From NCBI RefSeq assembly GCF_029168945.1, contig NC_083604.1, positions 30,747,686 to 30,811,685 of the forward strand: a stretch of DNA of 64,000 nucleotides, in the 5' to 3' direction. Made by a program: the position numbers and the translations under genes. The notes below the pieces were generated by a model. It ran no database searches and was not told the DNA's origin. It saw only the letters and a program-made list of their open reading frames with translations. The stretch's first letter is position 1, and the number at the start of each line of letters is the position of its first letter. Below are positions 1 to 13,507 of the stretch, piece by piece. Source of the stretch: Cannabis sativa. Its lineage: Eukaryota > Streptophyta > Magnoliopsida > Rosales > Cannabaceae.

Positions 1-471
1 CTTGAGTTCCGATGTGAGTTTTAATTTGGCTCCGTGTCCCGGTCTAGGTCTTGGTCTTGGTCCTAGTCAGATTCTAGTTCCGGGAAGGAGACTGGGTCCT
101 AGTCCCTCGGTCTTGTTCCCAGGTCACGGTACGCTTACAGTTCCGAATCCAGTTTCGGGTCACGGGGTACGGGTTTAGGTCCGAGTCTGGGTCTAGGTTG
201 AGGTTTAGGTCTGAGTCTGGGTCTGGGTTCGGGTTTAGGTCTGCGTCTGGGTCTAGGTTTTAGTCTGGGTATGGGTCCCAGATCCAAACATCTACTATGG
301 GTTAAGTTTAAGCCCCGTGTCTAAATTAGGATCCCGGTCTCAGGTCCAAGTCTAGTTCCACTTCGGGTCCTAAGTCTTGGTCCTAGTCCGGGTTTAGGAT
401 CTGGGTCCAGGGTCAGGTCCTGGGTCTCGGTGCTAGTTTCTAAAGTCCGAGTCCCGGATCCAGGTCCCGGA
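1..471 (-). repeat. Degenerate hexamer array, G-rich strand on top
   Basis: The top strand is a run of diverged six-base units of the form YRGGTY (GGTCTA, GGTTTA, GGGTCT). A core anchor module lies in inverted orientation at about 281-316. At about 471-480 the array flips to the C-rich orientation, and this flip coincides with the left edge of a block that is duplicated near 22799. I see no gene; open frames here are by-products of the six-base period. Confidence 0.85.
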
Positions 472-3400
472 CACATACCATGACGCAGACCCACACTCGG
501 GAACCAAAACAAAATCTTGAACTGGAACTGGACCGGGATCTTGGAACGGGACCGGGACCAGGACCTAGACCCGAACTCGGAACTGGACCCACCTTCGGAT
601 CCTAACTGAGACCGAAACCCGAACCTCAACCACGCCCCAGACCCAAATCAGGAACCAAACCCAGACTCGGACCAAAACTATAATCGGATGGGGACCCAAG
701 AATAGGACCAGGACTAAGACCTGGACCCAGACCAAAAACTGTAATCGCACCAGGACCCGAACTCGGACACAGACCCACCCTAGGATTGGGTCCAAAACAT
801 GAATCCAAACCCAAATCGGGACTTGGGACCCAAACCCAGACCTGAACTCAGACCCAAACATTGAACATGACTCGGGACCTAGAACTGCGATTGTGACCCA
901 CGACTGGACCCTACTCCTGGTCCTAGATCTAGACCGAAACTCAAACCGGGACCTAGGACATGAATCGAAACCACACTCGGACCCGTAGTTGGGATCCAGA
1001 TCTTGTCCCAAAATCCAAGAACCGAGGCTTGGACAAGACCCATAGTAGATGTCTTTATTTGGGACTCGGACAAGGACCCGAAGCTAGACCAGGGCCTGGA
1101 CCGAAACCAAGACCTGGGACTCAAAATCGAAACTTGAACCAGAACGTGACCAGGACCCTAGAATAGGACCGAGACAGTGACAAGGACCTGGACCTGGACC
1201 AGGACCGGGAACTAAACCAAAACCCAGCCCCGGAACTCGGGCTCGAACCCAGTCCCGAACCCGGTCCTGGACCCAAACTAGGACTGAGACTCGAACTTGA
1301 ACCCCAACCCGAACTCGGAACTCGATCCTAAACTCAGACCAAGCCCCTAACCTAAACTAGGATTCGGACCTGCACATGGACACGAACCCAGACCCAGACC
1401 CCAATACCGACCCAGACCCAAACTAGAATCGAAACATGGGACCTGGACCCAGACTAGGTTCCAAAACACCCATACCAAGACTCGGACTAAGACTTGCACC
1501 CCGACCCCAACCTGGACCGAGAACAAAACCCGGACCCCGAATTTGAATTGGAACTGTGACTAGGACCCAGACTTGAGACGAGAACCGAACCCAAACCATA
1601 TCCCACTAAGACCAAGACCTGGACTGAGATCTTGACTAGGATTGGGACATGAGACTTGGGATCCGAACCTAGACCGGGACCTAGACCTGACATAATCCGA
1701 AACCCTCACCGAGACCTGAGACCAGCGACCGAGACCAGTATCTAGACCCTAAAAGGCCCCAAACTTGAACCCAGACAAAGACTGGGACCGAGACCTGGAC
1801 CCGAACCCAGACTACGAACTGGACTAAAACAAAGACTCGGGACTCGAACACGACCCTAGACTCAAACCAGGATAAGAACCCGGACACGAACCCATAATAG
1901 GACAAAACCCAAACCCAGACCCGAACCTAAAATTGGACCCAAGCCCGGGACTCAAACTCAGACCAAGACCCAGAATAAAACCCAAACCTAGACCTGCACC
2001 TGGACCCAACCTCGAACTCAGAGTGGGATCAGAACCCAGGACTTACACCCGAAAGTCAACCCAGACTCAGATCGAGATCGAAACCTAGGACTCAGACCCG
2101 AACCTTGACCTAGACCCAGGACCCCAACCCACACCCAGATCCCGATCTAGACCTAGACCGAGATCCGAACCCAAACCCAAACTCAGACCAAGACTCGAAC
2201 CCTAACCTAAACTCAAACTTGGAATCACAACTAGAACTGGAACTGGACTAGGTTTAGGACCAGGACCAGGACAAGGACCAAGACTTGAACCCAAACCCAA
2301 ATAAAAACCCAAACTGAGACCCAAACCCAAATTGGGACTAGGACCCAACCCGAACCTAGACCGGGACCCAAATTGAGACCAGAATCAGGACCTGTACCTA
2401 GAATTAGGATAGCGACCTGGGAACGGAACTATGACCATGACCTAAGACCCGACCCCAGACACGGACTTGAACCTAGGACCAAGCTCGTGACCTGACACCC
2501 GAAATGGAACTAGACTGGGTCCCGAGATCTGGATCCGAATATGCACCCAGGGCTTGGACATAATGTATAGTCAGTGTCTGGATCTAGGAACCAGCCTCGG
2601 ACCGGAACCTAGATCAAGACCAGAACCTGTGCCCGGACTCGAACCTGGGCCCCGCATCCAAACCCGGACCTTAACCTGTACCCTGTGACTCAAAATTTGA
2701 ACCAAAATCTTAAGTAGACCGGGACCCAAGAACAGGACTAGAACCAAGACATCAACCTGGACCTAGAACCGTTACCAGACTTGGACCTAGACCCAAACCA
2801 TAGCTGGACCAGGACCCAGACTCCAACGCAGACCTAGACCTGAACCAGGAACCAGACTTGGATCTCAACCTTGATCTGGACTCGGTGCCGACCCTGGACC
2901 CGAACTCAGAACCAAACATGGAACCAGACTCGAGAAACAGAAATGGGGTCGGGACCTAGAACCGCACCCCAGTCTAGATCTTGAACCCAAACTCGGACCT
3001 GGGACCGAGGACCTGAACAAGAACCAGACCGGGACACGTGACAGGGATCAAGATTTTGGACTCAGATCAGGACCCAAACCCGGACAAGGACCCAAACTGG
3101 GACCCTGACCCATACTCGGGATCCAAAACGGGAACCTAAATAAGAACTTCCAAACAAGGACCCTCAAACAAGACTAGGATAGTGACCAAGACCCGGACTC
3201 AAACTTAGAACCGAACTCGAACCTAGCCCCAGAACCAAACTGAGACCAAAACTCGGGCCGAGACACAGTTGTGTACCCAAACCTAGACCCAGACCTAGAC
3301 TTGGGACTTGATCCTAGACCCAGACTTAAAGCTAGATACGAATTTGTATATGAACGTATACTCGAACACAGACTCAAACCTAGACCGGGATCGAAACTTG

Positions 3401-3893
3401 GGACCTAGATCCGGACCAAGACCCTGACCCAAACCTAGACCTGGACCAACACACGAGATCCGAACTCGGACCTGGACCCGAATCAAGACCCAGACAGGGA
3501 TCCGGGTCTGGACCCAAACCCGACCAAGACTCAAACCAGGACTCAGACCCCGACCCAAACCCAGACCCAAACCTAAACCCAAACACTGAATCGTAATCCG
3601 AACATGGACCGAGACTGAGACTTAGGACCCGGACCTGGACCTACGCCTCGGAACCCAGACCCAGATAAGAACTCGAGACTCAAACCCGAACCTGGACCAA
3701 GACTCGAAACTAAATCAGGACCCAAACCGAGATCGGAACTTGAACCCAGACTCGGACCAGGAGTTGAACCTCGACCGGCTCTTAGACTCCGACCGGGACC
3801 TAGGACCTAGACCCAGATGAAGCACCTGGACTCAAGAAATGGGCATCTGAACTAGGACCGAGACCCTGATCCACATCGAATTTAGATACGAAC
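472..3893 (+). repeat. Degenerate hexamer array, C-rich strand on top
   Basis: Six-base units of the form RACCYR (GACCCA, AACCTA, GACCTG) run without interruption up to the LTR at 3894. Core anchors lie at about 1024-1068 and 2551-2595. A TGTGACTC-type module follows the second at about 2686. The stretch 472-3125 aligns, with small gaps, to 22799-25447; by eye roughly nine in ten bases match. A strict quadruplex motif is present on the minus strand at 3548-3568. No coding region is supported. Confidence 0.85.
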
Positions 3894-5777
3894 TGTTGGA
3901 ATTTATTTTACCAGGATCTTAGATCTACTCACAAGTATGTTGATTAACACCCTAAATATGAACTTTCTAAAACGATGAAATAAACACATATAAAGTTTAG
4001 GAAACCTTACATTGGGTGCAGCGAAACATAATGACTCCTTCCGTTCAGATATCTAGCCCTTGATTCCTTTCTGTAGCAGCGCATTATCAATATCTGAACC
4101 TGGATCTCTCTTTCTCTGAATCTTTGATGCTGAAACCTCCTTCTTGCTGAAAGTCTTTCTTCATGATCTTCCTCACTATGATTGAGGTATCACTTACTGT
4201 GTGTGGACACTACTCATACACTAAGAATTTCGAAATATTGAAGAAGAAAAGAAGAGGGAAGTGGTGGCTAAAGATAGGGAGAGAGAGGCTCAGTTTTTCC
4301 TGAATCAGAAGTGTGTTTTTCCTGAAGCCTTCACTATCTATTTATAGCATTCCACTAGGGTTAGGTTTGAATTATTTGACATTAAAATAATGAAAATATC
4401 AGTTTAAATTCCCTACAAAAGTGGCCGGCCCTATATAAGTGGATTTGGGCCTCACTTTTTGCAATTTTGCAGTTTTATCTTTTCTGCATCTGATTTTCTC
4501 AAAAACGCCAATTTTCAAATTCAACCATTTAAATGCCAATTCTAACTATTTAATAACTATAAATAATTATTAAATAATATTGTCATTTATCATATTTATT
4601 AATTGAACCATACAAAGTATCATAATTAACAAATATGCCCCTATTAACTCTTTATTTACAATTTCGCCCTTACTTAGTGAAAATTTCACAAATAGACATA
4701 GTCTAATATGTGAATTATAATTGATTAATCAAAACCAATTATATGAGTCTTAAAAGGAATATTATCTCAACTAGTGCGGGGACCATGGGTCTATATAACC
4801 GAGCTTCCAATAAGTAGATCAAGAATTTATTACTAAAATTCACTAACTTATTAATTCTTCGTTGAATCCACGCATAGAACTTAGAATTCCACTCTCAGTT
4901 ATATAGAATGCTCTATATGTTCCACCATATAGACACATCATTAGTTATCCATTGTTATAATCCTAATTTGATAAATGATCCTCTATATGAATGATCTACA
5001 CTGTAAAGGGATTAGATTACCGTTACACCCTACAATGTATTTATTCCTTAAAACACTTGACCCCTTATAAATGATATTTCAGCTTATGTGAAATGAGTAC
5101 TCCACCATTTATGTTCGTTTGGTCAAGCTCGAAGGAGATCATCCTTTGCTTACTATTCGCCAGATAGAAGCTATAGATTCCATATTTATGCTAGCACTCC
5201 CACTCAATTGCACTACCGTGTTCCCAAAATGTACGTATCACCCTGACCTAAAAGTAGGCTTAACAAACAAATCAAAGAACACGAATAGCCTCTCGAGATC
5301 GAGCCTGATCATAACAGGATTAAGATCATTTGATCTAGGATCAACTAGGCGATATTGACTTGAATAGATATTATGGTAAGTTTAATAAATCTAAGTCAAA
5401 GTTCAATATCGGTCCCTTTCGATGCATACTCCATGCATCCAACCTGAGCTTTACTTTAACCAATGCTCTGGAAAGAACATAGCACTTCTCCAAATGCAAG
5501 TAAACTCTGTTGTAGATTATCATATCAGTAAAACCCTATGTCTGATAAATCTAGGAAACTTTATTCACATAGTCATGTTTACTTTCCAATGTGTTGACGG
5601 CACAACAAACAGGATCAAGTATGTGAAAAGGGTTTCAGATGAATTTATACATTATGTACATAAAATCATGAAATAAATCATGTGAACCACGCAACATTAA
5701 ATGTTATTTCTGATCTATATTAATACGTAAATCTGATTATATTGAAATGAATTTTATTTAGGGCATAAAACCCAACA
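3894..5777 (-). repeat. 3' LTR of element 1
   Basis: This is 1884 bp, TGTTGG at the left edge and CCCAACA at the right edge of the top strand. The adjacent CTCCCACTTGCAC on the right reads as the purine tract AAGTGGGAG on the minus strand, which fixes this copy as the 3' LTR of a minus-strand element. It contains a GGCCGGCC site and a TATA box. Confidence 0.9.
4339..4346 (-). promoter_or_regulatory. TATA box in element 1 LTR
   Basis: TATAAATA on the minus strand, in the context GCTATAAATAGATAG. The equivalent box in the other LTR is at 12620-12627. It is the likely core promoter of the element RNA. Confidence 0.6.
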
Positions 5778-5794
5778 AACTCCCACTTGCACTA
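5778..5794 (-). other. Polypurine tract of element 1
   Basis: On the minus strand this reads GCAAGTGGGAGTT directly before the 3' LTR. This is the usual form of plus-strand primer in plant copia elements. Confidence 0.8.
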
Positions 5795-8562
5795 ATATAA
5801 AACAAAAAGTGCGTTTCAAATAATCTAAACACTTTGATATACAAATCAAGTGTAGTAGTAGTAAACTCCTCGTAATAGGATCTGAAAGGTTGAATTAACC
5901 ACAACCTTTTCTCCACCATTACTCTTCCTTAATCACAAAATTATTGATAATGTGAAATTCCTCTCTATATGTCTACTCTCTTGGGATACTGGATTCTTAT
6001 ACCTTTGGCAACTACTTTTGGTTAATCAGGAAATTAACACTAGTAGTTTAGGCAATTTGGAATGGTGCCAAAAAATGTATAGAACTTTCCTTAGACTGAA
6101 CAAGTACCTTTCCTGTAACTTTAACATTCAGTCCCTTCCTGGTAGACCTAGAGACTTCAGATAGGTTTTTACACTTCTCCGAAATCACTATTCCACCACC
6201 AGAGTAACCACCATCTTATCAGAAAGATTTACTAGCACAAAGGCAAATTTCAAAATCTGATATGGTGTAGTCTAAGAGTTTTAAACACACCCTTATAGAC
6301 TAACATATAGTTCCTCTTCTTAATCTTAAGATTTACTTGATTGTCTTCCAATGTTCTTCTCCTGGATTAATCTGCTACCTACTCATTACTCCCACTCAAC
6401 AGCAGGTGTCTGGTCTAAGGCATACAAAAGCATATCTAAGACCTCTCACTGTTGATTTAAGAAATTCTTTCATGGCTTTATCTTTTCTGGAATAGTTGAG
6501 ACTTTTCCTTAGATAAATAAAATCTATGTCTAAGAAGTTGTGAAGCTTCTATAGATTGCCGTTAGAAAGAAAAATGCTTCAGCATCCTACTAAAGTAAGT
6601 TGCTTGCATTAGAGTAAATAATTGCCAGGTATACCATAAGCCATAGGTTTAGATAAACTCAAACCTACAATACTAGGAACAGGAAGTTTGTTAAGTCCAT
6701 AGAATAGACTTATTAACTAAAATTTCCTTTTATGTCCTTGTAATAGAAAAGTTTAGGTTACTCCATGTGAATGGATTAAACCATTACTTGTTTAAACTCA
6801 CAATGGATTTTAATCACTAGTGTCTCCCAAGTCATAAGAAGGTGAGTTCCTAGAAACTCTCCCACTACGACAAGGTACTATGAATTATGTCTAAGAAAAC
6901 TAAATGGTATTAACCTCTTTGGTTGTGACAAGACAACAGAGGCGGTGGGATCATCATATGTCAAATAAGATGATAGAACACTTTTGGAATCAAGAATTAA
7001 ATATCTCCTTTATTTGCTACTTTATTTTCAGACTTAGTCATTTTCTTAGAAAAGTAGTATTTGTTTGAACAAACACTTTCTTATCTATTGACTATGGGAT
7101 AGTCCACCCCTAATCACTTAGAATAGCTAACAAACCATGGTTAATAGTTCTAGCTTTTCTTAAGATTTTGATTAGGTCATCCATGAATCTAGTAAAGATT
7201 TACATTAAGTATACAACCATTACATCATTCTGAAATTGTATTACCATAGAAGGATTTAGGCAACGACTAGTAACTAATCATCAATATGCAACTCGAAATT
7301 TCTGGGGAGGTAAGTTTGGATACAATTCAAAAATCAATTTAATGATCTTTGAACTGCATATCAACTAACTATTTCTCCACCCCTATCAGTTCGCAAGATC
7401 TTTAACCACTTACCTTAATGGTTTTAACCATTGCTAGAAATTAATGAAAATTTTCAAACATTTCAAATTTCTTGCTAAAAGGTATAATCTAGAGTTATCG
7501 TTTTAAGAATACAACGAAAAACTCATATCCACCCCTGAATGTACATCCATCTGCGAATGAGATGAACTACTTTCAGTGGATATAGGCATATTAACTCTTT
7601 GTAGAGATTGATCTTGTCAAATCCACTATGAACAAGATACAAATGCCAGAGATTAAAAAAATGTGGTAGTTCCTTTGATGACATAGGTTTAGTTACATCA
7701 AAGAGTTCTTAGAATACTGCAAGTGGATCCCGGTCACGAATCACCTAACTCATATTCCATACAGTTTTAATCCATTAATAGAAGATGGATATTAAACACT
7801 TGAGAAAGTGTAACTGTATTGTATTCTGGAATTAGAAATATAAGAAAATTTCTGTTTGGAATCTAAAATTAAAGTGAAAGACTTAAATTTATACCAAATA
7901 TTATGAGTAATTCTATCATGGACCAGCACTACTAACACAAACTCTAAGTCAGATTTGCCCATACAAGTAGGAGATTTCTAAGATTGAGGATTTATATCAA
8001 TTGGGAATAGAATTTCGGGATTATAATCATATGCGTCATTTAATTTCTTAAGAGAAAATATAAAATGACATGAAATGATTTATAGACCATTTATCCAATG
8101 ATATGTTATTAAGCTAATTCGAAATGAATAAGCTAAGAGGAATTAGGATAATTTCGTTTAAAATAAGAATCCAACGATGCTTCGATTAGCGAATGTCAAA
8201 GTAATCTTATTTATAAAATCTTCTTATTTCATATCGTAAAAATACTAGTCTAAGGTGTCATCAATTGATGAACAGCTAGATGTCGCATATACAATATTTA
8301 TCTTTCGAGATCTAACACTATTATGTATGTCTAATGGTGAAAATCCACTAGGGATTTATCTCATTAGATAAACAAGCCAAGTTAGACCAACAATGAAGAT
8401 TCGAAATTAAACTACAACTTAATAACAGAAAATAACATGGTTCAATATAAATTCATACACAATTCAGAAAGTATAAACATATAGCAAGTAGGAATGACAA
8501 GTGAAAATACTAAAACTTACAATCCTAAATAATTTCCAAGGTTTTTCAACAAACTGATACAG

Positions 8563-8860
8563 TGTCCCGTTTAGGCGAGAGTCAAAGCATCATCCATTGA
8601 ATAGAGTTGTCAGCTCATCTAAAATGATAACCATTCTAGCAACCTTTTATTCGATCAAGATTGGAATTCAGCGTTGTCCCGTTTAGGCGAGAGTCAAGTT
8701 AATTCTATCTTATGAGCTTCCACCATTGTTTCATAATTTGCAAGTCAAGTATGGTCGCCACCATTAGGGTGATCTATACCATACAAAACACTTACAAACT
8801 ACTTATCATTCGAGATTAAACGGTGCGAAATTGCTAATCAACGTTCCTCCATTAGGGAGG
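8563..8860 (-). other. Leader motifs of element 1: paired direct repeat and two small hairpins
   Basis: The motif TGTCCCGTTTAGGCGAGAG occurs at 8563 and again at 8675. It is followed by two short hairpins sharing an ATTA-type loop: CACCATTAGGGTG at 8759-8771 and CCTCCATTAGGGAGG at 8846-8860. The same four motifs in the same order are kept at 35101-35403 and 55519-55822, upstream of gag in the minus-strand transcript. Confidence 0.7.
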
Positions 8861-10226
8861 ATTACTCACTAAAACAAACGCGGTGTAAAACCCACAATTG
8901 AGATCGAATGTCTTTTGATTAAAAGCTCATTATTTAAAAAGTGTTGTATTTTCTTTGACTCTCTTTATTTATTCTATTTATTTTAAATATATATTTATTT
9001 AATTAAAATTTCCAATTTAGAATGAAAAATTCTAAATATAAATTTTAATTTAATATTTATAAATTTTACTTAGATGGATATGAAAATAACATGAATTATT
9101 TCCATCTTAGTAATAATTTCCAATAAATATTTAGAAAAATGTTCAATTTAAGTTGTTACAAAATTAATTTAAATTAATTTACAACTCAAATTTTATTTTC
9201 TATAAATATATATATAGCATTTCGAAAAATTAAAGTATTTAAGAATACAATTTTCGAAAAATGCATGTTAAAATAAAAAATAAATCCTGGAAAAATTATT
9301 CTAATTTAATGTTGGCCCAAAATTAATTAATAAAATTAATTTACAACAAAAAATATAATTTTCCTATTTAATTAAATATATATAAGAAAAATTTCAAATA
9401 TTTAATTAGATGATGAAAATCAACTTAAATATTAATTTTCTATTTAATTAAATACACTAGAAAAATACTTCAAGCAAAAATATCACCTATCTAGATTTTC
9501 CTTTAACTAATTAATTCAATTTCTAATAATATATATTAATTCATTTATTTTTTAAATTAATCAATTAATGAAAAAATCATTGATTTAAGTTGGTCCAAAG
9601 TTAAAATAAATAATTTACAACTTTAATCTAATTTTCAAATAAAATTCGAAATTCCAGCATTTAAGAAATGCAATTTCGAAATTTGATTAATAAAATAAAG
9701 AAAAAAATATATTTTGAAAATTATTAAATTTAGTTGAAAAATTAAATTTCAACTAAAAATAATTTTCTATTTAATTAAGTGTCATGAAAAAGAAATATTT
9801 AAGTATTATGATGAAAATCAACTTAGATATTTAATTTTCAAATTAATTAAATGTATTAAATTCAAGAAATAAATAATTAAGTGTAGACTTTTCTCAAAAA
9901 AAAAATAAATAATTAAGTGTAGAGAAGGCTTAATTATTAATCTCTAGTTTAATACTAGGAAAAATATACTTAAATAAATTGTACCAAAATTAATTATATA
10001 AATAATTAATTTCACAATGTATAATATTTTCCTATTTAATATTAGAAATAATAAGTAGTCTAGAAATAACTATCTGGAAAATATTTTATTGGACTAAGTA
10101 TCTTTTCCACAAAATTTGAAAAAAAAATATCTAATTTAAGTTGTATTAGAAAAAATCTAGAACTTAAATATTTTCAAATTTAAATTTAATTAAATATCAA
10201 AAATTAAGTTGTAACCACTTAATTTG

Positions 10227-10334
10227 AAAATATTCCATTTTAAGTTAATATTCGAAAAGATGTTAACTTAAAAAATATCTAAAATATTCCATTTTAAGTT
10301 AATATTCGAAAAGATATTAACTTAAAAAATATCT
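10227..10334. repeat. 54-bp tandem duplication
   Basis: Two nearly identical 54-bp copies, at 10227-10280 and 10281-10334, sit in the AT-rich interior of element 1. They start AAAATATTCC and carry a TTCGAAAAGAT motif. Confidence 0.75.
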
Positions 10335-12156
10335 AAAGCATCTTAATAACCAATGACTAAAATTCCTCAACTTAATTTTGAAATTTTAAATCCAAAAGAT
10401 ATTCAGATTTAAGATGGTTAGTTGTAGATAACTAAATATCAACTTAAATAGGAATATTTAATGAAAAATTTAAATTAAGCTTCAGAAAGAATCTAGATGG
10501 TTATAATTCTATATTTAATTAAATACAAGAAAATACATATAGTTTAGCTTAAAATTAAAAATTCTTTAAACTATAATTTTCTTAAATTAATTTCAAAATA
10601 AATGAAATTAATTATGTTGCTAATCAATTTTATTAGGTTAAACTAGTTTAATTAACCTAGTACAGTTATTCAAATCAGGCAAATGGGCCTTCACAATTGG
10701 GGTGGTTCATGTGAGGGGGTGCTGGGTTCAGTATGTCGTACCCACTACTATGGCTCCCAACTCTCACACAAGGCCCAAAAGAGAGGAATTTAACCTTAAA
10801 ATGAGCAACTGTTATTAATTGAATAGGCCCAAAAACTAAATGGGCCTAAATAAAATCTATCAAGAACTATGATAATTTATTTAGCAACAACAACCTATAT
10901 GCATCTATAATGAAATTAAACACATAGGCTCACACAGGCACACTTTGGATGGGTCCTATCATGTTGCTAGGTCATACACAGATGAAAGAAGATTGTAAAT
11001 ATACCTGTTACAAATTATTTACTTGACCAAGGGAGCCATCAGATCATTAGATCTGGCAAAAAGTAACCATGGCTATTTGCAATCAAGTAATAATAGGTTT
11101 TGAAAACTTACACACAAGCTAAAACACATACTCCTGCAACAGGGTTAGCTGGATAGTTGGATGTAGGATTTATTTAATTTTAAATTAAATAATTTCGAAA
11201 TAATTAATTAAATAAATAAAATATTTATTTTTGAAAAGTTAAAATAAAATAAAAAATTTCGAAAATTTAAAAAAAATTAATTTAAAATTAAACCTACAAT
11301 TTTGAAAAATTAGGTTTCAACCAACCTAAATATCATTTCAAAATTTGCTAACTACTTTTAAAAATTAAATGTTATTTTATAAATAAAAATTAAATAAAAA
11401 ATTAAAAAAAAGATAAATGAATATCTTTTTCAAATTTTAAATGTAATTTAAATAAATAAAATAACAAAATTTAAAAGTTAGCAAAATATCTTACATCTTT
11501 TTAAAATTACATGATTATAGTTATCTTATTTTAAATTTAAATAAGGTCAAATTATTTTAAAAAAAATTTAATTTAAAAAATTTAAAATCTGACCTTAAAT
11601 TTAAAAATAAGATAAGATATAATCAAATTTAAAAATAAGATAGATTATTAAGCAAAAAAGATAGATACTAACTATTTTCAAATTCAAATTACACTAATAT
11701 CTTGAATTAAATTTAAAAAATATTAAATTATTCAAAATGATAATTAGAATTGAATTAGGAATAGTAATAGTATAAATACAGAACTACACAAAAAATCGGA
11801 AGTTAATTCCATGAAAAAGTATGAAAAAACGAAGAAAAACGAAAAAATTGTGAGCTATAGAGACAGTTTTCGTGATCGCAGGAAAATTTCAGCACAACTC
11901 CGATTTTTTTTTCGAATCTTCAAAAAATCATAACTAATTCAAATTAAATCAAAATTGAGTTCTGTAAAAAAGTAACTTGCTTAATTTTTTCCATACTATC
12001 CAATAAAAATAATTTTTGAAACAGATATTCAATTATTTTTAACGATAATTCACAAACACCAATCAATCATCAAATAACACTCAATACAACATGATACCAT
12101 CCAAAAACAAACAAACAATCATTTTAAAGTCCAAATTTCTTGCAAGTAAATCAATT

Positions 12157-12174
12157 ACCATGGCTCTGAGGCTA
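12157..12174 (-). other. Degenerate primer binding site of element 1
   Basis: Two bases inside the LTR edge, the minus strand reads TAGCCTCAGAGCCATGG. Its second half (TCAGAGCCATGG) matches the initiator-methionine tRNA site of plant copia elements. The first bases differ from the TGGTA start seen at 50655, so priming may be impaired. Confidence 0.6.
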
Positions 12175-12176
12175 GT

Positions 12177-13507
12177 TGTTGGAATTTATTTTACCAGGAT
12201 CTTAGATCTACTCACAAGTATGTTGATTAACACCCTAAATATGAACTTTCTAAAACGATAAAATAAACACATATAAAGTTTAGGAAACCTTACATTGGGT
12301 GCAGCGGAAAATAATTACTCCTTCCGTTCAGATATCTAGCCCATGATTTCTTTCTGTAGCAGAGCATTATCAATATCTGATCCTGGATCTCTTTCTCTGA
12401 ATCTTTGATGCTGAAACCTCCTTCTTGCTGAAAGTCTTTCTTCACGATCTTCCTCACTATGATTGAGGTATCACTTGCTGTGTGTGGGCACTACTCATAC
12501 ACTAATAATTTCGAAATATTGAAGAAGAAAAGAAGAGGGAAGTGGCGGCTAAAGATAGGGAGAGAGAGGCTCAGTTTTTCCTGAATTAGAAGTGTGTTTT
12601 TCCTGAAGCCTTCACTATCTATTTATAGCATTCCACTAGGGTTAGGTTTGAATTATTTGACATTAAAATAATGAAAATATCAGTTTAAATTCCCTACAAA
12701 AGTGGCCGGCCCTATATAAGTGGATTTGGGCCTCACTTTTTGCAATTTTGCAGTTTTATCTTTTCTGCATCTGATTTTCTCAAAAACGCCAATTTTCAAA
12801 TTCAACCATTTAAATGCCAATTCTAACTATTTAATAACTATAAATAATTATTAAATAATATTTTCATTTATCATATTTATTAATTGAACCATACAAAGTA
12901 TCATAATTAACAAATATGCCCCTATTAACTCTTTCTTTACAATTTCGCCCTTAGTGAAAATTTCACCAATAGACTTAGTCTAATATGTGAATTATAATTG
13001 ATTAATCAAAACCAATTATATGAGTCTTACAAGCAATATTATCTCAACTAGTGCGGGGACCATGGGTCTATATAACCGAGCTTCCAATAAGTAGATCAAG
13101 AATTTGTTACTAAAATTCACTAACTTAGTAATTCTTCGTTGAATCTATGCATAGAACTTAGAATTGCACTCTCAGTTATATAGAATGCTCTATATGTTCC
13201 ACCATATAGACACATCATTAGTTATCCATTGTTATAATCCTAATTTGATAAATGATCCTCTATATGAATGATCTACACTGTAAAGGGATTAGATTACCGT
13301 TACACCCTACAATGTATTTATTCCTTAAAACACTTGACCCCGTATAAATATATTTCAGCTTATGTGAAATGAGTACTCCACCATTTATGTTCGTTTGGTC
13401 AAGCTCGAAGGAGATCATCCTTTGCTTACTATTCGCCAGATAGAAGCTATAGATTCCATGTTTATGCTAGCGCTCCCACTCAATTGCACTACCGTGTTCC
13501 CAAAATG
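12177..13507 (-). repeat. Truncated 5' LTR of element 1
   Basis: This matches the inner 1.3 kb of the LTR at 3894-5777 and stops abruptly at CCCAAAATGTA, where array sequence begins. It keeps its TATA box (12620-12627) but lacks the outer U3 end. The break coincides with the left edge of the array block shared with about 58090. Confidence 0.85.

Larger units (their letters stand above)
5795..12156 (-). other. Non-coding AT-rich interior of element 1
   Basis: There is no convincing frame on either strand. Several stretches align with the interior of the elements at 28736-29574 and 52705-56112, for example around 6380-6420 and 7360-7400. The gag present in those copies is absent between about 7440 and 8430. 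Long homopolymer-rich A/T stretches fill 8930-10660 and 11160-11760. No gene is supported. Confidence 0.75.
3894..13507 (-). mobile_element. Non-autonomous copia-like LTR retrotransposon (element 1), 5' LTR truncated
   Basis: The element reads on the minus strand. Its 3' LTR is 3894-5777, the purine tract follows at 5778, the interior runs to 12176, and the 5' LTR is 12177-13507. The LTRs start TGTTGG and end CCAACA and match at well above 95% by eye. The 5' LTR lacks about 550 bp of its outer (U3) end and joins the hexamer array directly. The interior is very AT-rich and shows no gag or pol frame, so any past movement would have needed proteins from another element. It is related to the family at 26689-56112, sharing leader motifs and purine tract but lacking its gag. 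Confidence 0.85.

Noticed and set aside
1..3893. Vertebrate-type TTAGGG telomere origin of the hexamer array
   Set aside because: The period is the same, but the typical unit is RACCYR, not AACCCT. Plant heptamers appear as separate tracts, so a telomere origin is not supported.
5119..6164. Short frames in the LTR and interior of element 1
   Set aside because: Short, without homologous frames kept in the related elements, and in AT-rich non-coding context.
8563..8697. CRISPR-like repeat-spacer array
   Set aside because: There are only two repeat copies per element, inside a plant retrotransposon leader, with no cas genes.
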